A DNA stretch of 64,000 nt, taken from NCBI GenBank assembly GCA_026874595.1, contig CM049309.1:20868033-20932032 (forward strand). The letters are read 5' to 3'. A model generated the notes under the pieces. It saw only the letters and a list, made by a program, of their open reading frames with translations. It was not told the origin of the DNA and did not search any database. The DNA is from Sipunculus nudus (Eukaryota; Annelida; Sipuncula; Golfingiida; Sipunculidae). Below are positions 46,932 to 56,632 of the stretch, one piece after another (positions within the stretch are counted from its first letter, which is position 1; every line of letters starts with the position of its first letter). A program made the translations under genes and the position numbers.

Positions 46932-47045
46932 TGGCACCCAACGTGGGGCCAGGTTCAAGAATCAAGACGGATGCGAGGTGAGGATTTATTCTGGAAGAAG
47001 ATACAGGTACAGGCAATCAGTCGGCTGGTTGCCAACAGCAAGGTT
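46932..47045 (+). mobile_element. LTR-retrotransposon leader fragment with tRNA-Lys-type primer site
   Basis: TGGCACCCAACGTGGGGC at 46,932-46,949 differs by one base from the TGGCGCCCAACGTGGGGC primer-binding site complementary to tRNA-Lys. About 90 bp of leader follow. The same leader occurs in reverse at 49,596-49,690, next to the TRIM element. No gag or pol is visible, so this is a fragment. Confidence 0.55.
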
Positions 47046-49586
47046 TGAGCAGAACTCACGAGGCTGCCCCAGTATACACTTATATTTCATATACTGTACA
47101 TAGCCAATATCTCTTTTATCACAGAATACGTTATAAAGATAACAAAAATATTATAATAATAAACATTCAGATATTTAAATGTAACAACATGACAATTTAC
47201 CATATTTTTTTTATATACTATTGACAGTAAAGAACACTGTCTACCATGAAGTGGATAATGGTTATCAGGGTAATTGGTTATCAGGGTAATCAAGAACATG
47301 ATCTGTTATCCTGTTTCTATATACTATAAAGAAAAGAAAATAGTTTAAGCTACACACAGATTTCGTATACATATATTTCTCTTAAATCCACAGACTTAAC
47401 ATATTAAATGCATACGTTTATGGGTATGTGGCCATCTCATAACTGTGATAATCAGTTTATGTCACCTGATCAACGTACATTGGACAATATTCTTACATTG
47501 GCCTGTTCACTAACCTATTTCTTGACAATTAAAGGATTTACATTGAGAACAACTGAGCAACTATAAGTGGTATATATTTACGTGTGAATAAAACTTTATA
47601 ATGCTGAGAAAAGAATGAATATGAGTGCTTGTGTGGAGGTTGGATAGTGGGTGTGTCAGGAGAGTGTCTCTTAAATGCAATCACTTAAGGCGTATACTAC
47701 TCTAATCTACTACCCCAAATCGTGATGCTACCTGACACTTAAGAGGATCATAATAATATAAGATTTACTTTACAAATAAAATAAATTCCTGGTCTAGCAC
47801 GATAGAATAATGGATGGTAGGTTTATCAGAGTACTGCTTTTACGAACGGTTTTGAGGTTATCAAACACCTGAAATTAGGCGGGTATTTTGTATTATGAAA
47901 TGCAGAGCGCGGAGGAATCTTACTAAAATTTGATTGTTCAAAAGGATATATATCTGTTCAAAAGGATAAACATCTGGAAAAGTTGAACAGTGAAAGAGTG
48001 GAATATGCATAAAAACTACACAAATTGACTGGAGGCGGAAATCTAAGGAGAGACCGGGGTTCTGTACTCAAGACTCTACAATGCACTATTTTGTATGCGG
48101 AAGGTAAACAAACGGCAACAGCAAACTGGGAGAAAGTCCCCAAACGCTATGGCGGTAATCGTGTGGTCAGTTAGTTTTCGGAACTTTCTTGAAAATTGAC
48201 TGTCATCTGATGATACCAGAAAATGATTTTAAGATAATATATTATTATGCTGTATTTTTAAGTTTTCCCCGACGATCTTAAATTATAAGAAAAATCGATT
48301 GAAAAGAAGTTTTTCATCTATTGAATGAGAAACTGTTTAGCACGCACGTCTGGTTAAATGTTAGGAGAACAGCACGTCTATGCTATTATCCATACCTTAA
48401 ACTTGGTAATGCTTAATAAATAATAATATTGATGACAGTCGTGTTTATTGTAATTATGTCCCGTTTCTAAGGTATGGAAGTTTGTTTTGATGGTTAGTTG
48501 ATCTGAGGCGCCAGGTGGCAGCACAGGCCTAAGTGGGACTGTGGAAACTAGTTTACCTCAGGCGGCCAGATGGCAGCACCAGCACCCGGGTTCATATACA
48601 CGGTCAACATGGATTTTACGTCTAGCACGGGAATAAAGTGGGAACGTGTGCCACTATTAAGCTTACTTTAGAGTAAGCATTTTTGCGTTATTAAATAATT
48701 ACCCAGTTATGAAATAGTCTGATAACAGCTTTATGCTGCTGTTAACTCTTCATATTAAATCTTCATAATTATCAATGTTTTGGAAGAAATTTTACATGAA
48801 ACATTTACTGATATTTAATTAGTAGTAACTTTTTGAAGTGGCAGCTCCGATTGGCTATTCAGAACAACTTATATGAACCATCCTTAATAATAATTGTATT
48901 TATTTTTTTGGGGAGAAATTTGCCTGCCTTTCATGTATATCTAAGATACATCCCATGTGCAAAGAGCGGAGATTACAGAGTGCATAAATAATGCTTTCAC
49001 TTTGAACGGCCTGGTGGCGGCATCGATTTAGACCGAAGCATTTAGATAAAATAAGATTTTACCTTTTCTAACTACAAATGCAGTATGAAATATGAAAAGT
49101 ATTTTAGTTTAATTATTTTTTTATATAGGGCAGTAATCTTAGCCCTATTACTACTTAAAGAGTACTACTTGCGGCCAAAATAATGCCTGGAGTGAACGAC
49201 TGGCGATGTACCAACTAAAGTTGACACCAAAGATATTCTTGAAGTTGGGGGGGGGGGGGGGTTTAGACGAGAGGCGTGCCTAGTCTGCCGTTCTACTGGT
49301 CCGAAATAGGGCATTTCAGGAAAATTAGACTAGACTGGAGGCTGTATACTTTGCAGTTGACCATATTCTATACAAATGTACCCAACAGAGAAAATACAAT
49401 ATATTCGGATGGAACAGACAGGAAGGTTTATATATGAATGAGCAAATATATGGGAAATGCATGGTGGGCCATAAATCTATTGGGACAGAACGAACGTTTG
49501 GGTTTCTTATTAGTACTAAAATAATCATACATTTTTACATGCATTTCAGAATATAACTGACGGGGACAAAAAAATAAGGTTCCTAC
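47046..49586. other. Unassigned AT-rich DNA
   Basis: I found no gene or repeat family I can name. Small features include the direct repeat GGTTATCAGGGTAAT (47,259 and 47,274), CTGTTCAAAAGGATA (47,953) and a related GGCGxCCAGxTGGCAGCACx pair (48,510 and 48,561), and a 16-G homopolymer near 49,247. Confidence 0.55.
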
Positions 49587-49650
49587 CTAGAAGAAGATAC
49601 AGGTACAGGCAATCAGTCGGCTGGTTGCCTGTACCTGTATCTTCTTCCAG
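49587..49650. repeat. Near-perfect hairpin (~26-bp stem)
   Basis: Arm AAGATACAGGTACAGGCAA is followed after a ~12-nt loop (TCAGTCGGCTGG) by its exact reverse complement. The stem extends outward to about 26 bp with one mismatch. It derives from the retroelement leader also seen at 46,985-47,030. Confidence 0.9.
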
Positions 49651-49690
49651 AATAAATCCTCACCTCGCATCCGTCTTGATTCTTGAACCT

Positions 49691-50097
49691 GGTGAAAATA
49701 GTAACCAGGCCCGAATGTGGGTTCGAACCCGTAACCTGTGACACACAAGTCAGACGTTCTACCGCTTCGCCAATAAAGCAAGCTTCACTAGCAAGGCCAG
49801 TAGGAACGCTTTTGTGTGTCCGGTTACATTCACCCCCTCTCCAGGAACGTTCTGTCCCCAGAACGTGGGATCTATCCCGGGGGTCACACACGTGAACTGG
49901 GTGGGGCATTATGCCACGACACCAACTCCCCGGATCCCACCGCTGCCACCATTGTAACGGGTGAAAATAGTAACCAGGCCCGAATGTGGGTTCGAACCCG
50001 TAACCTGTGACACACAAGTCAGACGTTCTACCGCTTCGCCAATAAAGCAAGCTTCACTAGCAAGGCCAGTAGGAACGCTTTTGTGTGTCCGGTTACA
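49691..50097 (-). mobile_element. TRIM retrotransposon with tRNA-like LTRs
   Basis: Two direct repeats, 49,691-49,828 (missing its outer ~7 nt) and 49,953-50,097 (145 bp, TGTAAC...GTTACA ends), flank a 124-bp interior. On the minus strand the sequence after the first LTR is ATGGTGGCAGCGGTGGGAT, which matches the reverse complement of a tRNA-Leu 3' end (primer-binding site). Just before the second LTR is GGAGAGGGGGTGAA, a polypurine tract. There is no coding region, as expected for a TRIM. Each LTR contains a tRNA-like stretch with box A (TGGCGAAGCGG) and box B (GGTTCGAACCC). Confidence 0.8.
49980..50045 (-). tRNA. tRNA-like sequence (pseudo-tRNA) within the TRIM LTR
   Basis: Minus strand: TGGCGAAGCGGTAGAACG, then TCTGACTTGTGTGTCACAGG, then TTACGGGTTCGAACCC. 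Box A and box B match the Pol III consensus with normal spacing, and the anticodon-loop region CTTGTG resembles a tRNA-Thr(UGU)-like loop. The anticodon stem does not close properly and the acceptor stem is not evident, so this is tRNA-derived rather than a working tRNA. A second copy lies at 49,718-49,775. Confidence 0.6.
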
Positions 50098-51106
50098 TAT
50101 ACTTTATATATTTTATATATCATATACATATATTATATATATGAGACATATAAATTTAATATTTATAGATTTATTTATATATAATATATGTTCATAATAT
50201 ATATATAATATATATATTATATATACTATAAATATTAATTTTATATACATATTTCTATATCAAATTATAATATCCGTGTTTATAATATATATATATATAA
50301 TGTAAACAAATTATATAAAATATATATTTATATAATATATAAAGTATAAAAAATGTTTATAGTATATAGAATATATGAAATATATTATATATATATATCA
50401 ATTATGTATTTAATATAATATATAATATACATATATATAATATATATGTGGTCAATATGTAATATAAATATATATATTATATATATTATATATATTAGAT
50501 ATATATTGTATAAATATTATATAAACATATATAATATATAGATATATAAATATGTATATATAATTAATATATACATTATATATAATTTGTATAATACATA
50601 TATAATATATATCAAATAATATATATAATATATATAATATATATATTATATATAATATACTATAATATATATAATATATATCATATAATTTATATAATGT
50701 ATATATTATATATAATATAATATAACATATAATATATATAATATATATAATATAATATATAATATATATCTAATATATAAAATGTAAAATATATATATAA
50801 TATTTAAAATATAATAATATGTAATATATATAATATATTTAATATACTATATAATATATATGATATATATATAATAAATAAAATATAAGATATATATATA
50901 TTTTATATAAAATATATTTTATATATATAATACATATAATATATATAATATCTATAAATAGCTTTAAATAGCTATTAATATTATATTATATATAATATAT
51001 ATTATAGTAAGTGTTATACATATTTTATATATATTATATATATGTTATATATATTATATATATTATAAATATGTATATTTTATATATATGTATATTATAT
51101 ATATAT
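50098..51106. repeat. AT-rich (TA)n-type low-complexity DNA, ~1 kb
   Basis: This is almost exclusively A and T, with many ATATAT/TATAAT variants. It brackets the TRIM on one side and the foldback element on the other. No gene. Confidence 0.9.
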
Positions 51107-52462
51107 GTAGAGGCCCAGATTAGAATCTGGCCCAATTTAAAACTGGGCCAGCCCAGATCAAAATTTTGATCTGGGCCGGTCCAGATTAAAATCCTGTGGT
51201 GAAGACTTCAGGATTTAAATCTGGTCTGGACTGATTTTAAACTGGGCTGGCCCAGATTAGAATTTTGATCTGGGCTGGTTAAGTTTACAATCCTGTGGTG
51301 GACTGATTTTAATCTGGGCAGGCCCAGATCAAAATTTTAATCTTGGCTAGTCAAGATTACAATCCTGTGGTGGACTGATTTTAAACTGGGCCTAACCAGA
51401 TCAGAATCCTAATCTAATCTTAGGCTAGCTTGATTTTTATCATCTTAAATCGGATAATACAGTTAACATTTATTCCAGATACACCATTTTGAAGGATACT
51501 TAACGCATAATGAACAAGATCTTTTATAATATATTAGTGATGAAAAGTTAACAAACAAATGTAATGTGCTTATTAGGTTTCATCTATTCTTCAAGCATGC
51601 AAGTTCACATTTGAACTTCACCTAAACCAACTACCATAATTAATCACAGTTTAGAATATGTGTCAGTTCTCAGCTGAGACATCTACTTGACTTTATATCA
51701 AAATTTTCAACTTAACTGAGATAATTTTCTGTTCTGAATAGGGGGGTGGGGGTGGTGGGGGGGGGAAGATCACAGACCAAAAACCCAACTTATGATAAAT
51801 GATAAATAACTTTAAATAACAAATAAAATTTTGAATTTACAGGTCTTGGATCACAAGCTTGACACTGTGTAACATATATATGAATAATTATTGATTAATT
51901 TTTTTTGGTTTGTTGTTTTTTTATCAGTAAAAGTCCAATGTTTAACATGATCATTTTATAATTATATTTTAGACATTTCAAATAAGAGGTAAAATTACGA
52001 AATAAATATGACAGGAGTCCAACCAATGAAATTTTCATAGAATATGAAATAATTCATAAAATATTAATTATTATTGTTTTATAAATTCTTTGTATTGATT
52101 AAGGGCAAGCTAGGTAAAAATAGTGTAATTAAAGCAAGCCTAGGAGTAGATTAGGATTCTGATCTGGGCTGGTCCAGTTTTAAATCAGTCCACCACTGGA
52201 TTGTTAACCTGACTGGCCTAAATCAAAATTCTAATCTAGGGCAGCCCAGTTTAAAATCAGGCCAGACCAGATTTAAATCCTGAATTCTTCACCACAGGAT
52301 TTTAATCTGGACCGGCCCAGATCAAAATTTTAATCTGGGCTGGCCCAGTTTAAAACTGGTCTGGCCCAGATTAGAATTTTGATCTGGGCCGGTCAGAATC
52401 AAAATTTTGATCTGGGCTGGCCCAGCTTTAAATTGGGCCAGATTCTAATCTGGGCCTCGACA

Positions 52463-52463
<1 letters not shown>
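51107..52463. mobile_element. Foldback element with ~330-bp terminal inverted repeats
   Basis: The left arm, 51,107-51,440, and right arm, about 52,130-52,463, are inverted copies, starting TGTAGAGGCCCAGATTAG and ending in its complement, TGGGCCTCGACA. The arms are built of alternating CTGGGCCxGxCCAGAT-type short palindromes. One perfect 26-bp palindrome lies at 51,151-51,176 (core CAGATCAAAATTTTGATCTG). The interior is AT-rich and non-coding, with a G-run at 51,740-51,768. It is inserted in (TA)n. A second copy is at 22,094-24,902. Confidence 0.85.
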
Positions 52464-52513
<50 letters not shown>

Positions 52514-53129
52514 TGTAAGAGATTTCTTGCTGAAAATTGAAATGACGAGAAATTGATGACGAGTATATCGCTCATAGGCACTAGGGGAATAAGAAAATTT
52601 AACCAGAATACTCTTGAAAGGCAGGGAAAGTGTTAAAAAAGATACGCAAGCTTCATGTCGTAAGACGAACAGAAAGACAAACCGCAGGTAGACAGCTTAT
52701 GCAGGTAGCCAACTTCCGTTAGATTTCTGGAAAACAATTCAAACAAGAAAGTCGAGTCAAAGCTGGTCCTCGGCCTATGGAAACATCGATGCAGCAGGTC
52801 TTTCAACTGTGTGGCCGCCAGAATAACCGCATGGCGACAAGTGTCCGAGATATTTGCAGGTGATTCATATGTATATATATATATATATTTAATAGATACG
52901 TACACATATAATATATATATATATATCATTTTCCAAATAAATCGATATATTGATAACATTACGCAGCCCTATGAATGATGGAGATTAAGCTGACATCCAA
53001 GGGTAGGTTCTTTGGGCCCTTCAAAGCACTGAACCGTGAGGTTAATGCATTGTTGCCCGCCGAGCCGCTGGCATTAAAGGACAGTTAGGTAAAGTTCCAT
53101 GACAAAGAGAAAAATAGTACTGGTCCCGT
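52464..53129. other. Unassigned DNA with (TA)n tracts
   Basis: (AT)n runs occur at about 52,464-52,510 and 52,869-52,925. I see no gene; an apparent frame on the minus strand (52,959-52,633) crosses the microsatellite and has no recognisable motif. Confidence 0.5.
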
Positions 53130-54910
53130 ACAAATGGGTGTCACTTACTCACCGTGGGACCAGGTGATCCTGTCACTTAAGGAGTGATTCTGTCACTTAA
53201 GGATGTGATCGTGTCACTTAACGAAACGAATCTGTCATTTAACGAAAAATGTGAATCTGTCACTTAGTGAACCATCACCTGGCCTAAGTGACACCCTTTG
53301 GGTTGGAATTTTGCCTGTGATCATGTCACTTATGTCCGCTCACATGATATGTCACTTAACGAAATGGTATTTTCAACCGTGTGATCAACGAAATGGTATT
53401 TTCAACCGTGTGATCCTGTCACTTAAGTACCTTTCCCCGAGCACTTTTCCAACCCAAAACCGTCACCTTAGCACCCGTGCAAGGATCACCTGTTTTGTCA
53501 CTTACAATGTGTAAGTTTTTTCCGTTCACTATTTTTGTCACTTATTCACATATTTTGTCACTTAATGATTCAACTACTTTTTTTATGTCCTCAATGCCTT
53601 ATATATATTGATGCATTATAAATGCATGTACAGACATTGAATGATATAGAAGTGTGTATTCCATATCTTGTTACTTTTACCTGAATATCAGATCTAAGAG
53701 CCGATTTGCGCGCAACCAAGAGCCGAATAAGAGCCGATTTGCGCGCAACCAAGAGCCGAATAAGACCAGGCGACTTGACTCCGGGTGGAGCTTGGCTCTA
53801 GGGTGAGCGGGCCTGACAGGTTGCAGGCGGCTTGACTCAGAGTGGAGTCGACTGCAGGGAGTCTGGCCCAAGCTCCAAGCTCCAGGGAGTCTGGCCCAAG
53901 TTCCAAGCTCCACTCCGAGTCACGTCAGTAACCTGCAGGGAGTCTGGCCAGCTGGGCAAGCTCCACTCTGAGTCAAGTCAGATATGTTGCATAAAGCTTG
54001 ACCAATAGGCAGAATAGCAAACATTCCAACCAATTGAAATTATGTTCACCTAATCTCACTTTTATCTGAATATCTTGCCCGAAGTGTTAGATAGATTGCT
54101 ATTCCTAGAACAACAATCTATTTTACCGTTCTTTTCAGCAATAATGACGAAATATTATCAAAACTTTGAAATTTTTTTTTTCATCTGTCTTTTTTAACGT
54201 TTATGGCCGTGCCTGGGACTGTATGTTATGATAGGGGATTTTGGGTCGATTATCCCCAATATTTAATAAGTTTCATTTGTGATCCTGTCACTTAAGCAAA
54301 CCTTTTCTGATGGCGGTCGTGTGAACTTGTCACTTAAGCACCAGAAATGCCGAAATTTGCTTGTGATCGTGTCACTAAAGTACCCGTCACCCCCTGTAAA
54401 AGGTCTTAGAATAAATAAATTAAATTTGGCATTCACATGTGGCTGTGAAATACATGTCAAATGACATTTTGAGATGACTAAATAACATAATTAATTTTAA
54501 ACAACGAAGCTGTTCAGATTTTAGTCTTTGGTAAAAAGTTCTGTTTATTTTTGCTCAGACTCCGGATAGTCAAGCACCTGGGATAATGTTCATTACGATA
54601 ACGTGAGGCACTGCATGGTAGAGTCACTTGCTAACAAAATTACATACTGGACAACATCTGTATGTTAGAGGGTACTTTAGATATCTTCACACATTTATCA
54701 AACCATTTTTGCCTATTAGAAGTGTTAAATTCATACACATTTTGATGTAATTGACTTAAGTGACAATATCACAGGTTTCTTTAAAGCATTGGTTATATTC
54801 ATACATGAGACACCATATACTTGCCTTAAGTGACAAGATCACATGGTTCTTATGTCAAGTCTGAGTCATTTTCATACACTTTGAACTTCATAAACGCATT
54901 AAGTGACAAG
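53130..54910 (+). repeat. TGTCACTTAAG motif array, block 3
   Basis: About 19 copies of TGTCACTTA(A/G) or one-off variants: roughly 53,139, 53,171, 53,191, 53,212, 53,232, 53,258, 53,286, 53,326, 53,351, 53,417, 53,498, 53,538, 53,556, 54,287, 54,328, 54,370, 54,757, 54,825 and 54,898. The longer consensus is GTGATCnTGTCACTTAAG. Spacing is irregular (20-100 bp) and both orientations occur. A separate repeat (AAGAGCCGAATAAGA, GCTCCAAGCTCC) sits at 53,690-53,965. Confidence 0.75.
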
Positions 54911-54939
54911 ATCACAGGAACAGTGAAAAACTTTCTCCA

Positions 54940-55785
54940 AAGTTTCGGGGTGGCCTGGGCTGGGGCGAGCGACCCACCCTTGGCGTTTCCGGGCAGGCGT
55001 TTTGGGCCGGCTCTGGGTGGCGGCGAGTGGGTCCCTGGCTTTTCAGGGCGGCCTTGGCTGGGGCGAGGATGTCTTTGGCGTTTCGGGCCGGACGTTTCGG
55101 GGCGGCCTTGCATGGGGCGAGGATGTCTTTGGCGTTTCGGGCCGGCCGTTTGGGGCGGCCTTGGCTGGGGCGAGTGACCCACCCTTGGCGTTTCAGGGCA
55201 GGCGTTTGGGGCCGGGTCTGGCTGGTGATGGGTGGGTCCCTGGCGTTTCCGGGCAGCCTTGCCTGGGGCGAGGATGTCTTTGGCGTTTCAGGCCGGCCAT
55301 TTCGGGGCGGCCTTGGCTGGGGCGAGGATGTCTTAGGCGTTTCGGGCCAGCAGTTTCGGGGCGGCCTTGGCTAGGGCGAGGGACCCACCCTTGGCGTTTT
55401 GGGGCAGGCGTTTTGGGCCGGGATTGGCTGGGGATGGGTGGGTCGGACGTTTTGGGGCGGCCTTGGCTGGGGCAAGGATGTCTATGGGGTTATGGGCCGG
55501 CCATTTTGGGGCGGCCTTGGCTGGAGCGAGTGACCCACCCTTCGCGTTTCGGGGCAGGCGTTTGGGGCCGGCTCTGGGTGGCGGCGAGTGGGTCCCTGGC
55601 GTTTCGGGGCGGCCTTGGCTGGGGCGAGGATGTCTGGGTTTCGGGCCGGCCGTTTCCGGGCGGCCTTGGCTGGGGCAAGTGACCCACCCTTTGCGTTTCG
55701 GGGCAGGCGTTTGGTGCCGGGTCTGGCTGGGGATAGGTGGGTCGGACGTTTCGGGGCAGCCTTGGCTGGGGCGAGGATGTATCAT
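54940..55785 (+). repeat. GC-rich minisatellite sharing CGTTTCGGGGC
   Basis: About 14-16 units of 50-60 bp are built from GGCGTTTCGGGGC, GGCCTTGGCTGGGGCGAG and GATGTCTTTGG or TGACCCACCC. Open frames on both strands (up to 226 codons, 55,002-55,682) result from high GC and a near multiple-of-three period. It occupies the same relative place as the minisatellite at 45,060-45,355. Confidence 0.85.
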
Positions 55786-55839
55786 CCCCGGGTGTCACCC
55801 TGGTTCATTATCTGATTATTTTCCGAACTCAATATATGC

Positions 55840-56112
55840 AAAGGGTTCAGATCCCAAATGCGGCACGCCGGAACTATATATGTAGCAAGGGGTCTTGAGG
55901 ACCCATAAATATGCTACTATAAGGCGACTGAGAGGCCGCCCGGCGCAACCCCCCTGTCTGTGCAACAAAGCGGTCCTGTACACGTTGCTTGTGGTGCTCG
56001 GAGATGAAAGGCTGTTGGTTATATGGTACTGGTGATACTGGTCTGTTGTTCCTTGTGTCCGACCCTTGTTTAAGGGCGACTTGGATGGCGATTTTTGTAT
56101 TCGGTTAAATAC
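55840..56112 (+). other. rDNA promoter/5' ETS-like segment upstream of copy 3
   Basis: From 55,944, CTGTCTGTGCAACAAAGCGG and onward aligns to the reverse complement of 43,155-42,985 (the ETS beside the 18S start). Upstream, GCGGCACGCCGGAACTATAT at 55,859 lies in the place where a Pol I promoter would be expected. The phrase CCGGCACGCCGGCGCTATAT at 37,285 is related. Promoter identity is inference. Confidence 0.6.
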
Positions 56113-56138
56113 TGTGAGAATTCTAGAGCTAATACATG
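56113..56138 (+). rRNA. 18S rRNA internal fragment (~25 nt)
   Basis: TGTGAGAATTCTAGAGCTAA then TACATG corresponds to conserved 18S sequence (GTGGTAATTCTAGAGCTAATACATGC). It is joined directly to ETS-like DNA, so the first part of 18S is missing here. Confidence 0.75.
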
Positions 56139-56189
56139 TGAGCAAGCTCTGACCCATGAGGTCCGCCTCTGGGTCCACCTCGGGGGCTA

Positions 56190-56632
56190 CATAACCGATC
56201 TGGTTGATCCTGCAAGAAGTCCTGCCCTCATGTAAGGGGGACTCGGGTGGCGAATTTGTATTCGGTAGTGGCTAATATAGGTCCTCGGGGGCTGCCTCGA
56301 GGTCCCTGACCCCGGGGGTAGGTCCGAGCCTCGAGGTCCGCCTCGGGGGCGACAGTAGCGATCTGGTTGATCCTGCTAGAAATTATATGCTTATCTAAAG
56401 GCTTTCACAAAGCAAAACTGCGAATGGCTCCGACCCCCGTGGTCCGCCTCGGGGGCGACAGTAGCGATCTGGTTGATCCTGATAGAAATTATATGCTTGT
56501 CTCAAAGGTTTCACGAAGCAAAACTGTGAATGGCTCCGACCACCGGAGTCTGCCTCGGGGGCTACATAACCGATCTGGTTGATCCTGCAAGAATTCCTGC
56601 CCTCATGTAAGGGGGATTCGGGTGGCGAATTT
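56190..56632 (+). repeat. Tandem repeats of the 18S 5' end and ETS pieces
   Basis: GATCTGGTTGATCCTG, the 18S start, occurs four times (about 56,197, 56,362, 56,466 and 56,571). Two of these continue with AATTATATGCTTATCTAAAGG or its variant and then AAAACTGCGAATGGCTC, skipping ~40 nt of normal 18S. Between them are TCCGCCTCGGGGGC and ETS-like CTCATGTAAGGGGGA pieces. These are rearranged rDNA remnants, not a functional gene. Confidence 0.85.

Noticed and set aside
49718-49775. Functional tRNA gene
   Set aside because: Box A and B fit, but the anticodon and acceptor stems do not close; it is part of a retrotransposon LTR present twice.
55002-55682. Open frame of 226 codons (and overlapping frames on both strands)
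   Set aside because: It lies wholly in a GC-rich 50-60-bp minisatellite; frames are open on both strands and the translation is a monotonous repeat. No gene.
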